Shown: piece by piece, positions 36,178-45,140 of the stretch | How the letters are laid out: the number at the start of each line of letters is the position of its first letter | How positions within the stretch are numbered: the first letter of the stretch is position 1 | DNA from: Variovorax sp. ZS18.2.2 | GTDB lineage: Bacteria; Pseudomonadota; Gammaproteobacteria; Burkholderiales; Burkholderiaceae_C | DNA: 64,000 bases | Reading direction: 5' to 3' | Assembly (NCBI RefSeq): GCF_024701975.1 | Contig: NZ_JANLNM010000002.1 | Span: 310,001-374,000, forward strand | Program-made: the position numbers and the translations under genes | The notes under the pieces: generated by a model | What the model was told of the DNA's origin: nothing | Seen by the model: the letters and a program-made list of their open reading frames with translations, nothing else | Database searches by the model: none

Positions 36178-38115
36178 ATGTCCATCCAGATCCACCCAGC
36201 CGGCGCCTGCGCAGGGTTGCGCAAGCGCTCTCTTCGGCATCTGCCCGTGATTGCGTTGCTGCTTGCGGGAGGCGCCCATGCAGCGGGATTCGCCGATGGC
36301 GTTGCGGGTGGCGTTGGCGTGGGGCAGTCCGCGGGAGCGGGCGGCGCTGGAGGCGGTGCGGCCATGGTCTCGGGCGACGGAGCCACGTCGTTGGGTGCGG
36401 GTGGCGACGGTGGCACCGGAACTTCGGGGGGAACCGGTGGCAGGGGCGGAGGCGGCGCTGCGGCATCCGTCAGCGGCGCCACGGCGATCGGCGGTGGCGG
36501 CACGGGCGGATTGGGCGAAGCAGGCGGCACCGGCGGCGCCGGAGGGGTCGGCGCCCAGGCCTCGGCCTCCGGCGCCATTGCCGTCGGGGCGGGCGGTGCG
36601 GGTGTGGCAGGCTGTTGCGGCAATTCCGCACCCTCCGGCGGCAGCGGCGCACAGGCCACGGGCGCCTCCGCCATCGCCATCGGCAGCGCCGCCGGCACCA
36701 ACCAGGGCGCCGTGGCGTCCGGCAGCGGCAGCACGGCCATCGGCGGCGCGAGCAATGGCGCTTCGGGCGCCTCGGCGCTGGCAACGGGCGGTGTGGCCAT
36801 CGGGTCGGGCAGCCAGGTGGCGAGCGGCGCGAACGGCAGCGTGGCGCTCGGCGCGAACTCCGTCGCCACGGCGGCCAACACGGTGTCCTTCGGTTCCGCA
36901 GGCCAGACGCGCACCCTGGTCAACGTGAGCGCCGGCGCGGTGAACGCCACCAGCACCGATGCCGTCAACGGCAGCCAGCTGAACACCGTGAAGCAGACTG
37001 CCGACACCGCACTGGGCGCGGCGCAGAACTCGGCGCAGTACGGCGCGGGCGGCACCTCGCTGCAGCTCAACGCCAATGGCGGTGCCGGCACCGTCATCAA
37101 CAACGTGAGTGCGGGACAGGCCGCCACGGATGCTGCCAACGTCGGCCAGCTGAACACCGTGAAGCAGACCGCTGACACCGCACTCGGCGCAGCGCAGAAC
37201 TCGGCGCAGTACGGCGCGGGCGGCACATCGCTGCAGCTCAATGCCAACGGCGGCGCCGGCACCACCATCAACAACGTGAGCGCGGGCCAGGCCACCACGG
37301 ATGCTGCCAACGTCGGGCAGGTGCAGCAGGCGCAGCAGGCCGCCGTCACCACGGCGAACAACTTCACCGTCCAGCAGGTCACCGCACTGCAGACCCTGAT
37401 GAACCAGGCCCTGCGCAGCGGCGTCTGCGCAGTGGGTGCGGGCGGTGCCGTGGCCTGCGGTCCAGGCGCCAGTGCGGGCGGCGCCGGCAGCACGTCGATG
37501 GGCACCAACGCGCAGGCCAACGGCGAGAACACCGTCGCCATCGGCAACGGGGCCAAAGCCGATCACGCGGGCTCGGTCGCCATCGGCGCAGGCGCCCGGG
37601 CGCTGGCCGACCCGACCACCGCCGTGGGCAACAACGCGGTGGCCGCCGGCAACAATGCGGTCGCGCTGGGGGCCAACACGCTGGCCACCGGCAGCAATTC
37701 GGTCGCGCTGGGGCAGGGCTCGGTGGCCGACCGCGACAACACCGTGTCGGTGGGCAATGCGGCAACCAGCCAGTTGCGCGGCATCACGAATGTGGCGCCC
37801 GGCGTGCTGGGCACCGATGCCGTCAACGTCAACCAGTTGCAGCAGGCGGTGAGCAACGCGACCAGCCAGGCGAACGCCTTCGCCGCGCAGGGCGTTGCCG
37901 CGGCACTGGCCATGCCGTCGATGCCGACGCTGCCGGTGGGCAAGAAGTGGATGGGCGCGGCCGTGGGCAACTACGCCGGCGCATCGGCCATCGGCTTTGC
38001 CTTCGGCTATCAGGTCAGCGACAACCTGAACCTGGGGCTGGGTGTTTCCACCGCGACCAGCAGCGGCAGCAACAACCGCGTCGCAGCGCGGGTGCAGGCG
38101 GGCTACGCCTGGTGA
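36178..38115 (+). CDS. YadA-like trimeric autotransporter adhesin
   Basis: 645-residue surface protein, type Vc secreted. After a signal peptide (about residues 1-36, ending LAGGAHA) comes a Gly/Ala-rich passenger of about 200 residues. YadA-head repeats follow (VASGANGSVALGANSVATAA and, later, NTVAIGNGAKADHAGSVAIG and NAVALGANTLATGSNSVALG). Between them are two copies of a 57-residue stalk unit. The C-terminal anchor (GKKWMGAAVGNYAGASAIG ... VAARVQAGYAW) forms the trimeric beta-barrel in the outer membrane. It probably mediates adhesion or self-aggregation. It sits between a sensor kinase and a response regulator gene, both on the other strand. Confidence 0.9.
   Translation: MSIQIHPAGACAGLRKRSLRHLPVIALLLAGGAHAAGFADGVAGGVGVGQSAGAGGAGGGAAMVSGDGATSLGAGGDGGTGTSGGTGGRGGGGAAASVSGATAIGGGGTGGLGEAGGTGGAGGVGAQASASGAIAVGAGGAGVAGCCGNSAPSGGSGAQATGASAIAIGSAAGTNQGAVASGSGSTAIGGASNGASGASALATGGVAIGSGSQVASGANGSVALGANSVATAANTVSFGSAGQTRTLVNVSAGAVNATSTDAVNGSQLNTVKQTADTALGAAQNSAQYGAGGTSLQLNANGGAGTVINNVSAGQAATDAANVGQLNTVKQTADTALGAAQNSAQYGAGGTSLQLNANGGAGTTINNVSAGQATTDAANVGQVQQAQQAAVTTANNFTVQQVTALQTLMNQALRSGVCAVGAGGAVACGPGASAGGAGSTSMGTNAQANGENTVAIGNGAKADHAGSVAIGAGARALADPTTAVGNNAVAAGNNAVALGANTLATGSNSVALGQGSVADRDNTVSVGNAATSQLRGITNVAPGVLGTDAVNVNQLQQAVSNATSQANAFAAQGVAAALAMPSMPTLPVGKKWMGAAVGNYAGASAIGFAFGYQVSDNLNLGLGVSTATSSGSNNRVAARVQAGYAW
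36974..37315 (+). repeat. Two tandem 171-bp units in the adhesin stalk
   Basis: Units 36974-37144 and 37145-37315 are nearly identical, differing mainly at wobble bases, and encode KQTADTALGAAQNSAQYGAG-type 57-residue modules. The period is exactly 171 bp, so recombination could expand or delete stalk units in frame. Confidence 0.9.
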
Positions 38116-38149
38116 GGTGAGTGAGGTGAGATGAGCGGACGCGGGCCGG

Positions 38150-38857
38150 TCAGCTCAACAGGCCGTGCCTGCGGCCTTGGTACACCGCCTCGGTGCGCGA
38201 GGTGACGGCCAGCTTGCGGTAGATGTTTTTTGTGTGGCATTCCACCGTGAGGCGCGAGATCGACAGCGATTCGGCCATGTCGCGGTTGCTCAGCCCCTGC
38301 GCCACGAGTTCGAGGATTTTTCGTTCGCGCGGTGTCAGCGCCACCGGCAGCGGGGGTGGCGCATCGGTGGCCAGCACCGCCGACAGCGAAGTCTGCTGCG
38401 CCGCGAGCCAGCCGAGGATGCGGCGCGCGATCGCCGGATCGATGGGCGCGCCGCCTTGCTCGATGCTGCGCAGCGCGATGCTCAGTTCCAGATCGTCGCG
38501 TTCCTTCAGCAAGTAGCCGATGGCGCCGGCACGCAGCGCCGCGAAGATGATTTCCTCGGTCCGCCAGGCCGAGACCACCACCGCGGGCACCCTGGGGTGA
38601 TGCGCCCGCATCCAGCCGATCAGCTCGACGCCGCTGCCGTCGGGCAGGCCGATATCGACCAGCGCAACGCCGAAATCGCGTTCGTCGAGCAGTTCCTTGG
38701 CCGCGGTCACGCTGTCGGCCCAGGCGATCTGCGGTTCGTCGCAGCCGAGCGTGGACAGCACGTAGGCGAGCCGCTCGCGCATTGCCGGATCGTCTTCGAC
38801 CACCAGCGCGGGACTCAAGGAAACGATTTCGACGTCTTCCAGCTGCAAATTGGACAT
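38150..38857 (-). CDS. NarL/LuxR-family response regulator
   Basis: 235-residue regulator with a receiver domain (about residues 15-135; LVVEDDPAM, acceptor Asp in VALVDIGLPDGSG) and a LuxR-type helix-turn-helix (about 170-230; LTPRERKILELVAQGLSNRDMA). It is the natural partner of the HisKA_3 kinase encoded 2 kb away across the adhesin gene. It is convergent with the adhesin, 34 bases apart. Pairing by class and position is inference; the family is certain. Confidence 0.93.
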   Translation of the reverse strand: MSNLQLEDVEIVSLSPALVVEDDPAMRERLAYVLSTLGCDEPQIAWADSVTAAKELLDERDFGVALVDIGLPDGSGVELIGWMRAHHPRVPAVVVSAWRTEEIIFAALRAGAIGYLLKERDDLELSIALRSIEQGGAPIDPAIARRILGWLAAQQTSLSAVLATDAPPPLPVALTPRERKILELVAQGLSNRDMAESLSISRLTVECHTKNIYRKLAVTSRTEAVYQGRRHGLLS

Positions 38858-39137
38858 GTGGGCGGGATTCTGAACGGGGCCTGATCTGGTAGGACGTTTT
38901 TACTTATAAAGGGAGATTGTTGCAGAGTATTGCCAGTTGTATCTTGGAGTCACCCAACTGAAAACAGGGAGACCGCGAGCGAGCAGGAACTATCGCTCTA
39001 ATCGGAATGTTTCGCTTGAGAAATGTGTAGCAGGGGAGTTGGCGTGATGGGCATGGCCGTCGCGCAGCCCCGAGGGCCGATCCGGCGTCATTCCGCCGCT
39101 CGGGTTACCCACCCCCGGCATCGGGTGCCAGCCTGCC
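38858..39137. other. 280-base spacer without a gene
   Basis: Upstream of the LuxR-type regulator, downstream of the alpha/beta hydrolase stop. Its middle (38890-39010) is AT-richer than the flanks and includes TTGTTG...TATCTT at plausible promoter spacing, but on the plus strand, where no gene follows. I see no RNA gene, repeat or ORF. Confidence 0.6.
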
Positions 39138-39956
39138 TTACAACAGGTTGCGAAGCGCGGCTTCGACGGCAGCTGCGGTAGCCAGCGGTTTTTCCATCGG
39201 AAACAGGTGCGTCCCGTCGAGCATCGTGATGCGCCCCCTGGTCACCTGCTCGGTCATCGCCATGCCCACGCGCTTCATCTCGGCCGACTGCCGCCCGCCG
39301 ATGAACGCCGCCTTGCACTTGAGTGGGTGCCTGCGCAGCAGCGCGCCCAGGTTGTGGGGCAGGGTGTTGTAGATCGCGGTTTCCACGTCGCGGTCGAAGC
39401 TGAGTTCGCGGCTGTCCTCGCCAGCGGCGATGCCGTCGAAGGTGCCGTGGTCGATGTAGTCGTGCAGCATCTGCTCGTCCCACTTCGCAAACGCCTTCTT
39501 GCTGCGGAAATGCTCGAACACCGCCTCGCGGTGCGCCCAGCTGTTCTTGCGTTTCTGGCTGATGGCGCCGGGCGAAATGCTCTTCATGAGCGGCGTGCGC
39601 TTGACCACATTGAGCGTGTTCGCGCGCCAGCCGCCGAGGATCGGCGAATCGATCAGCACCACGCCGCGCCCGAGCGCCGGATGCAGCGCCGCGCACATCA
39701 GGCTCAGGAAGCCGCCGAGCGAATGGCCGATGAGAAACACCGGCCCGCCCGCGCGGTCGGCGCGCACCTGGGCGAAATCGGCCAGCTGCTGCACCAGGTG
39801 CGGCCAGTTGTCGGTGACGGGGTACTTCGGGTCGTGCCCGAATTTCTCGATGGCATCGACCTCGAAGCCGCGGTTGCGCAGGCTGTCGAGGACGACGCGG
39901 TAAGTGCTCGCGGGGAAGCTGTTGCCGTGCGAGAAGACGACGGGCGGCATGGCCAT
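39138..39956 (-). CDS. Alpha/beta-hydrolase fold protein
   Basis: 272-residue hydrolase. The nucleophile elbow is FLIGHSLGGFLSL, giving a serine nucleophile. An HGNSFPASTY oxyanion loop is near the N-terminus, and the catalytic histidine is in LDGTHLFPMEKP. The start at 39956 (MAMPPVVFSHG) fits the fold's beginning. The substrate is unknown; a small ester or lactone is likely. It begins 14 bases after the Anbu stop, so mutS, anbu and this gene may form one transcript. Such a hydrolase is not a usual Anbu partner. Confidence 0.87.
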   Translation of the reverse strand: MAMPPVVFSHGNSFPASTYRVVLDSLRNRGFEVDAIEKFGHDPKYPVTDNWPHLVQQLADFAQVRADRAGGPVFLIGHSLGGFLSLMCAALHPALGRGVVLIDSPILGGWRANTLNVVKRTPLMKSISPGAISQKRKNSWAHREAVFEHFRSKKAFAKWDEQMLHDYIDHGTFDGIAAGEDSRELSFDRDVETAIYNTLPHNLGALLRRHPLKCKAAFIGGRQSAEMKRVGMAMTEQVTRGRITMLDGTHLFPMEKPLATAAAVEAALRNLL

Positions 39957-39970
39957 GGCCGATGCCGCGC

Positions 39971-40810
39971 TCAGATGAGCTTTTCGTCCGGCGTGGAGAT
40001 CTTGCGCAGCGGGCTGTGCCGTGTGGCCGGCATCTTCAGCGGATGGTCGGTGGCGGAGTCGTCCCACACCGGGTCCTCGATGCTGTCGAACACCTCGCGC
40101 AGCTTCTGGCCCCAGCTGTTGTGCATCATGCGGTAGTAGGGGTTGTCGGCGTCGATGCAGATCACCCGGTCGGTCTCGTACTTGTTGGCTTCGTACACCA
40201 CCAGGTCGAGCGGCAGGCCCACCGAGAGGTTCGACTTCATGGTCGAGTCCATCGACACCAGCGCGCACTTGGCGGCCTCGTCGAGCGGTGTCTCGGGCGT
40301 GAGCACGCGGTCGAGCACGGGCTTGCCGTACTTCGACTCGCCGACCTGGAAGTAGGGCGTCTCGGTGGTCGCCTCGATGAAGTTGCCCGCGGCATAGACC
40401 AGGAAGAGGCGCATGCCTTCGCCCTTGACCTGCCCGCCGAAGATGAAGGACACGTTGAAGTCGAGTCCCGCGTGCTTGAGCGCCTCGGCATCGCGGTCGT
40501 ACACATGGCGCACCGCCGAGCCGAGTACGCGCGCGGCGTCGAACATGCTCTTGGCGTTCCAGATGGTGATCGGCTCGCCCTGCGTGCCGTCTTCGCGCGT
40601 CTCGCGCAGTTCCTCGATCTGGAGGATTTCGCGCACCGACTGCGAGATGCTGAGGTTGCCCGAGGACAGCAGCACCATCACCCGGTCGCCCGGCTGCTCG
40701 TAGACGATCATCTTGCGGAAGGTGCTGATGTGATCCACGCCCGCGTTCGTGCGCGAATCGGAGAGAAACACCAGGCCGGCGTTGAGTTTGATGCCTACGC
40801 AATAAGTCAT
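39971..40810 (-). CDS. Anbu-type proteasome-like peptidase
   Basis: 279-residue member of the Anbu (ancestral beta subunit) family of N-terminal nucleophile hydrolases, related to the proteasome and HslV. The start MTYCVGIKLNAGLVFLSDSR places the nucleophile Thr directly after the initiator Met, as the family requires; this also selects 40810 rather than the longer frame to 40825. The family forms open-ring assemblies, and its cellular substrate is unsettled. Anbu genes usually sit with an alpha-E protein, a circularly permuted ATP-grasp and a transglutaminase-like protease. None of these is here, so this is a detached copy between mutS (29 bases upstream) and a hydrolase gene. Confidence 0.9.
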   Translation of the reverse strand: MTYCVGIKLNAGLVFLSDSRTNAGVDHISTFRKMIVYEQPGDRVMVLLSSGNLSISQSVREILQIEELRETREDGTQGEPITIWNAKSMFDAARVLGSAVRHVYDRDAEALKHAGLDFNVSFIFGGQVKGEGMRLFLVYAAGNFIEATTETPYFQVGESKYGKPVLDRVLTPETPLDEAAKCALVSMDSTMKSNLSVGLPLDLVVYEANKYETDRVICIDADNPYYRMMHNSWGQKLREVFDSIEDPVWDDSATDHPLKMPATRHSPLRKISTPDEKLI

Positions 40811-40838
40811 GAGTTCTTCTCGCATGAATCAGGCCCGC

Positions 40839-43496
40839 TCAGGCGGCACTGCGTTCACGCGTGTTCAGTTTCTGGAGGGCATAGAGCGCGTCGAGGGCCT
40901 CGCGCGGGCTCATGGTGTCGGGGTCTAGCGCGGCCAGCGCGGATTCTACGGCGCTGGCCAGAGGCGTTTCGGCCACGGGCGGGGGTGCGAACAGGTCGAC
41001 CTGCGCACGCGTTTGCGCATGCTGCGATTCGAGTGCTTCCAGTGCCTGGCGCGCGTGGTTGACCACGGCCGCCGGCATGCCGGCAAGCCGCGCCACCTGG
41101 ATGCCGTAGCTCTTGCTGGCCGGGCCGGGCTGCATTTCGTGCAGGAACACGATGTCGCGGCCTGCCTCGGTCGCGCTCACATGCATGTTCACCGCACCGT
41201 GGTGCGTGGCCGGGAACTCGGTCAGCTCGAAGTAGTGGGTCGCGAACAGCGTGAAGGCCTTGCTGCGGTCGTGCAGCTGCGCCGCGATGCCCGCGGCCAG
41301 CGCCAACCCGTCGAAGGTGCTCGTGCCGCGGCCGATTTCGTCCATCAGCACCAGCGACTGCGCCGTGGCGCTGTGCAGGATCTGCGCGGCCTCGGTCATC
41401 TCCAGCATGAAGGTCGACTGCGCATTGGCCAGGTCGTCCGCGGCGCCGATGCGTGTGTGGATCGCGTCGATCGGCCCGAGCCGGCAGGCTGCCGCCGGCA
41501 CGTGCGAGCCGATGGAGGCGAGCAGCACGATGATCGCCACCTGCCGCATGTACGTCGATTTACCGCCCATGTTCGGCCCGGTGATGACCTGCATGCGCTG
41601 CTGCGGCCCGAGATGCGTGTCGTTGGCGATGAAGCCGCCCGACGACTTTTCGGCCAGCCGCGCTTCCACCACCGGATGGCGCCCTTGCTGGATTTCGATG
41701 CACGGGTGCGCCACGAAGGTCGGCGCGCGCCAGTGCAGCGTGTGCGAGCGCTCGGCCAGCGCGCACAGCGCATCGAGCGTCGCGATGCCGCCGGCCAGTT
41801 GCGTGAGGGCGTGCACCGAGGGTTGCAGCGCATCGAGCAGTTGCTCGTAGAGCCATTTCTCGCGGGCCAGCGCGCGGTCTTGCGCGCTCAGTGCCTTGTC
41901 CTCGAAGGCCTTCAGCTCGGGCGTGATGAAGCGCTCGGCGTTCTTCAGCGTCTGGCGGCGGCGGTAGTTGTCGGGCACCTTCGAGAGCGCGCTTTGCGTG
42001 ATCTCGATGTAGAAGCCGTGCACGCGGTTGAACTGCACCCGCAAGTTGCTGATGCCGGTGCGCTCGCGTTCGCTGATTTCGAGCTTCAGCAAGAAGTCGT
42101 CGCAGTTGTCGCTGATGGCGCGCAGCTCGTCGAGTTCGGCATCGTGGCCGGTGGCGATCACGCCGCCGTCGCGCACCAGCGCCGACGGGTCGGGCTTGAT
42201 CGCGCTCACCAGCAGGTCGGCGCAACCCGGGGGCGGCGCGAGCCGCTCGGTAATGCGCGCCAACAGCGGGGCGGAGGCGGGGAGGAGCGGCGCCAGTTGC
42301 TCGGCCTTGTCGAGCGCGAGGCGCAGCGCCAGCAGCTCGCGCGGACGCACCTGCCTGAGCGCGATGCGCGCCGCGATGCGTTCCACGTCGCTCGTGTTCT
42401 TCAGTTGTTCCCGCAGCGTGCGCCAGGGCGCGGCCGTGCCGCCCAGCACCGTGGACTGCAGCGCACCGATGGCTTCGAGCCGGGCTTGCGCCTCGGTGCG
42501 GTCGCGGCGCGGCGAGAGCAGCCAGCGCTTCACGAGCCGGCTGCCCATGCCCGTCATGCAGGTGTCGAGCAGTGAGAACATCGTGGGCGAGTCTTCGCCG
42601 CGCAGCGTCTGCACCAGCTCGAGGTTGCGCCGCGTGGTGGGCGGCAGCTCGATCAGGTCGCCGTCGCGCTCGACAGAAAGCCGTTGCACGTGCGAGAGCG
42701 CGCGGCCCTGTGTGTGCTCGGCATAGCCCAGCAGCGCGGCGGCCGCGGCATGTGCATTGGTAAGCGATTCGGCGTTCCACGCGGCGAGACTGTTGCTGCC
42801 CATCTGCTCGCTGAGCTTTCGCTCGCCAAGACCGCCGTCGAACTGCCACGCGGGGCGGATCGAGAGCGTGAAGGGCGTCGCCGCGCGAGCGGCCTTGAGC
42901 CGTTGCTCGAAAGCCGGCGTTACCTCCGCGCTGTACAGCAGTTCGCTCGGCGCGATGCGCGCGATCCACGCTTCGAGCGCATCGGCCGGGCACTCGGCCA
43001 GCCGCAGCTCGGCACCCGTCACGCTCAGCCACGCGAGCCCGCAGAAATTGCGCGTGCCCGCATGCACCGCGAGCAGCAGCGATTCGCTCTTGTCACTGAG
43101 CAGTTCCGAATCGGTCAGCGTGCCGGGCGTGACCACGCGCATCACCTTTCGCTCCACCGGCCCCTTGCTCGCGCCGACCTCGCCCACCTGTTCGCAGATG
43201 GCGACCGATTCGCCGAGCTTGATGAGCCGCGCGAGGTAGGTGTCGACCGCATGGAAAGGCACGCCGCACATCACCACAGGCTGGCCAGCCGACTGGCCGC
43301 GCTGGGTGAGGGTGATGTCGAGCAGGCGGGCGGCCTTTTCGGCATCGGCCCAGAACAGTTCGTAGAAGTCGCCCATCCGGTAGAACAACAGCGTGTCCGG
43401 ATGGTTCGCCTTGAGGCCCAGGTACTGCGCCATCATGGGCGTGTGCCCGGAGAGGTCGCTGGTCGGGGAGGTGGGTTGAGCAGTCGTCGTTTTCAC
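40839..43496 (-). CDS. mutS: DNA mismatch repair protein MutS
   Basis: 885-residue mismatch-binding ATPase. The mismatch-recognition start ([30 protein letters not shown], here given in part) includes the Phe-x-Glu element GDFYELF. The Walker A is [13 protein letters not shown], Walker [17 protein letters not shown], and the C-terminal helix-turn-helix region ends [12 protein letters not shown]. The length fits MutS1. Gene order is mutS, anbu, hydrolase on the minus strand. It is 32 bases downstream of the antitoxin gene on the same strand. Confidence 0.98.
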   Translation of the reverse strand: MKTTTAQPTSPTSDLSGHTPMMAQYLGLKANHPDTLLFYRMGDFYELFWADAEKAARLLDITLTQRGQSAGQPVVMCGVPFHAVDTYLARLIKLGESVAICEQVGEVGASKGPVERKVMRVVTPGTLTDSELLSDKSESLLLAVHAGTRNFCGLAWLSVTGAELRLAECPADALEAWIARIAPSELLYSAEVTPAFEQRLKAARAATPFTLSIRPAWQFDGGLGERKLSEQMGSNSLAAWNAESLTNAHAAAAALLGYAEHTQGRALSHVQRLSVERDGDLIELPPTTRRNLELVQTLRGEDSPTMFSLLDTCMTGMGSRLVKRWLLSPRRDRTEAQARLEAIGALQSTVLGGTAAPWRTLREQLKNTSDVERIAARIALRQVRPRELLALRLALDKAEQLAPLLPASAPLLARITERLAPPPGCADLLVSAIKPDPSALVRDGGVIATGHDAELDELRAISDNCDDFLLKLEISERERTGISNLRVQFNRVHGFYIEITQSALSKVPDNYRRRQTLKNAERFITPELKAFEDKALSAQDRALAREKWLYEQLLDALQPSVHALTQLAGGIATLDALCALAERSHTLHWRAPTFVAHPCIEIQQGRHPVVEARLAEKSSGGFIANDTHLGPQQRMQVITGPNMGGKSTYMRQVAIIVLLASIGSHVPAAACRLGPIDAIHTRIGAADDLANAQSTFMLEMTEAAQILHSATAQSLVLMDEIGRGTSTFDGLALAAGIAAQLHDRSKAFTLFATHYFELTEFPATHHGAVNMHVSATEAGRDIVFLHEMQPGPASKSYGIQVARLAGMPAAVVNHARQALEALESQHAQTRAQVDLFAPPPVAETPLASAVESALAALDPDTMSPREALDALYALQKLNTRERSAA

Positions 43497-43528
43497 TGGG
43501 GCGATTATCGGGGACGGGAGGACGATGT

Positions 43529-43861
43529 TCAGCCGACGATCAGCTTCACCGGCTTGCCGATGCGGCTGAGCATTTCGACCAGCGTGTCGATGGTGAATTT
43601 GGCCGTCTTCCTGTTGACCACGTCGGAAACCCGAGGGCGGGAGACCATCAGGATTTCGGCCGCTTCAGCCTGCTTCAGGTGATGCGCTTCGATCCAGCTC
43701 GACAGCTCTTCCATGAGTTGCTGTTTCAACAGCCGTGTGTCGTTGATCTGCTTCTGCGATGCGGCCTTCAGGCGCTTGGCCTCTGCGGCCGGAAAGCCCA
43801 GCTCGAGAAAGATATTGGCGCCGGGTTTGGTGACGTGCTGGATGGCGGTGTCGGTCTTCAT
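43529..43861 (-). CDS. Helix-turn-helix antitoxin (HigA-like, XRE family)
   Basis: 110-residue DNA-binding protein with an XRE-type helix-turn-helix at about residues 60-100 ([20 protein letters not shown]). The N-terminal 40 residues are the toxin-contacting part. The start at 43861 ([10 protein letters not shown]) overlaps the toxin stop by ATGA; the longer frame to 43957 lies inside the toxin gene. Toxin-first order is the HigBA arrangement. The protein probably represses the operon through the palindrome near 44214. Confidence 0.85.
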   Translation of the reverse strand: MKTDTAIQHVTKPGANIFLELGFPAAEAKRLKAASQKQINDTRLLKQQLMEELSSWIEAHHLKQAEAAEILMVSRPRVSDVVNRKTAKFTIDTLVEMLSRIGKPVKLIVG

Positions 43862-44199
43862 GGTCGATGCTTCCTTGTTTCGATCACCGCGCGGTAGCGC
43901 GCTTCGGCGATGGCCTTGTCCTGCTGGCTGGTTGCTTGTGTCTTCTTCTGGAAGCAATGCAGAACATAGATCGCCTCTTCAAACTTGGCTACGTACATCA
44001 CGCGATAGATACCGCTTGAATCCCTGAGCCGGATCTCCCGCGTGCCGGCACCGATGTCGTTGAATGGCTTCCAGTCCGTCGGGTCCAGTCCGGCCTGGAC
44101 CTTGCCCAATTCGAAACCTGCTGCTCGGCGCGGCTCCACGGGAAAGGTCAGCAGATCCACATAGGAAGAGCCAACCCACCGGATTTCCTTCTCATCCAT
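43858..44199 (-). CDS. RelE/ParE-fold toxin (HigB-like, Gp49-type)
   Basis: 113-residue toxin candidate of the phage-derived Gp49-like/RelE superfamily, expected to cut mRNA on the ribosome. The family blocks are present: DWKPFNDIGAGTREIRLRDSSG, then YRVMYVAKFEEAIYVLHCF and QKKTQATSQQDKAIAEARY. It is followed by its antitoxin with an ATGA overlap. A compact promoter/operator lies 14 bases upstream. Toxic activity is inferred from family and context. Confidence 0.87.
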   Translation of the reverse strand: MDEKEIRWVGSSYVDLLTFPVEPRRAAGFELGKVQAGLDPTDWKPFNDIGAGTREIRLRDSSGIYRVMYVAKFEEAIYVLHCFQKKTQATSQQDKAIAEARYRAVIETRKHRP

Positions 44200-44212
44200 C
44201 GATGCGCCTGTC

Positions 44213-44240
44213 TGTATAAGATTTTATACGCGAAAGCCAA
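44213..44240 (-). promoter_or_regulatory. Promoter and overlapping palindrome of the toxin-antitoxin pair
   Basis: On the minus strand a -35-like TTGGCT (44235-44240) is 16 bp from a -10-like TATACA (44213-44218). A palindrome GTATAAGATTTTATAC (44214-44229, arms GTATAA/TTATAC) covers the spacer and the -10, ideal for antitoxin autorepression. Transcription would begin only a few bases before the ATG, so the leader is very short. Confidence 0.55.
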
Positions 44241-44462
44241 GTGCGACCCGTGCGCGATGGCTTTCCTCCCTGATGGCGCATTGTCGATACGAGGCGGATG
44301 CTTTCGCCTCGCGTGGCGTCACCTCGATCCTGATTACCGTGAACTTTGCGGGATACCGATGAGCATCAACTACGTGACCCCACGAAACGACACCAAGCTC
44401 ACCGACGTCCCGATCGATCGACCCCCATCCCCCGCCCTAAAATCCCCCCGCGCAAACCCCGC

Positions 44463-45104
44463 GTGAAGAACAAGGCGCCCATGGCCCCCCCGGAAGAATT
44501 CAAAGGCCCTGAAGCGGACGCGCTCCCCGACACCGCCACCTTGCCCGCCGACCTCGCGGCGTTGTATCTCTGCATGTCGCCGGCCCAGCTTGCGGATCTG
44601 CGCAAATCGAAACGGCCTGAGAAGAGCGCGAGCAATAGCCCGTCGACCATCAGGCCCGTTGAAGGTGGCCCGGCCGGGCCCAAGGATCCGGTGCTCTACC
44701 AGCTGGGCACCCTGCGCGAATATGCGAAGGCGCACGCCGGCCCATCCGACTTCGACACCGCGTTGAACAGCGGCATGCTCGGCTGGGTGTCCGCCAAGCT
44801 GCCTTTCTTCGCCGAGCGCGAACCCCGCATCAAGCGCGGCAAGCGCGTGCTTATCGGTGGTGCCTGGGACCGCGCGGACCCGCTGCGCGAAAAGCGCTTC
44901 ATCGAGCTGGCGAAGGGCCGCATCCGCTTCACCTCGCTCACCTGCGCCGAGGCCGCGGCAAGCCTCTGGGCCGACATTGCAAGCCACGCCGCGTTCGCCG
45001 AAAAGGGCCTCGCCTTGCTCAGGGCGGAGACACAAGCCATCGAGGCATCGCTGGCCGCCACCCGCGACCTGGCCGCGGCTTCGAATCCCGACGCGGCGGC
45101 TTGA
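44463..45104 (+). CDS. Hypothetical protein with HTH-like N-terminal half
   Basis: 213-residue protein. After a Pro/Lys-rich start the segment LPADLAALYLCMSPAQLADLRKS followed by DPVLYQLGTLREYAKAH resembles the helix-turn-helix and wing of excisionase-like DNA-binding proteins, though weakly. The rest is mainly helical (AAASLWADIASHAAFAEKGL). The start is uncertain: GTG 44463 (VKNKAP...) or ATG 44481 (MAPPEEF); the longer frame upstream lies in a 230-base non-coding stretch. corA begins 36 bases downstream. Function unknown; a DNA-binding role is a guess from pattern. Confidence 0.55.
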   Translation: MKNKAPMAPPEEFKGPEADALPDTATLPADLAALYLCMSPAQLADLRKSKRPEKSASNSPSTIRPVEGGPAGPKDPVLYQLGTLREYAKAHAGPSDFDTALNSGMLGWVSAKLPFFAEREPRIKRGKRVLIGGAWDRADPLREKRFIELAKGRIRFTSLTCAEAAASLWADIASHAAFAEKGLALLRAETQAIEASLAATRDLAAASNPDAAA

Positions 45105-45140
45105 CGGTCGCGCCTCAAGACTGAACCTGGACGAGCACCG

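Noticed and set aside
36974..37315. Tandem repeat considered as a CRISPR array
   Set aside because: Units are 171 bp, in frame and coding, with no spacers or nearby cas genes. No CRISPR array is seen anywhere in the window.
36087..37566. Minus-strand frames opposite the adhesin
   Set aside because: Pro/Ala- and Gly-rich antisense of the repetitive adhesin; the plus-strand product has signal peptide, head repeats and anchor.
38920..38952. TTGTTG...TATCTT as a promoter
   Set aside because: Spacing is right, but it points along the plus strand, where no gene follows, and the -35 match is poor.
44257..44466. 69-codon plus-strand frame upstream of the hypothetical gene
   Set aside because: No ribosome site, overlaps the following gene's possible starts, and composition is not gene-like.
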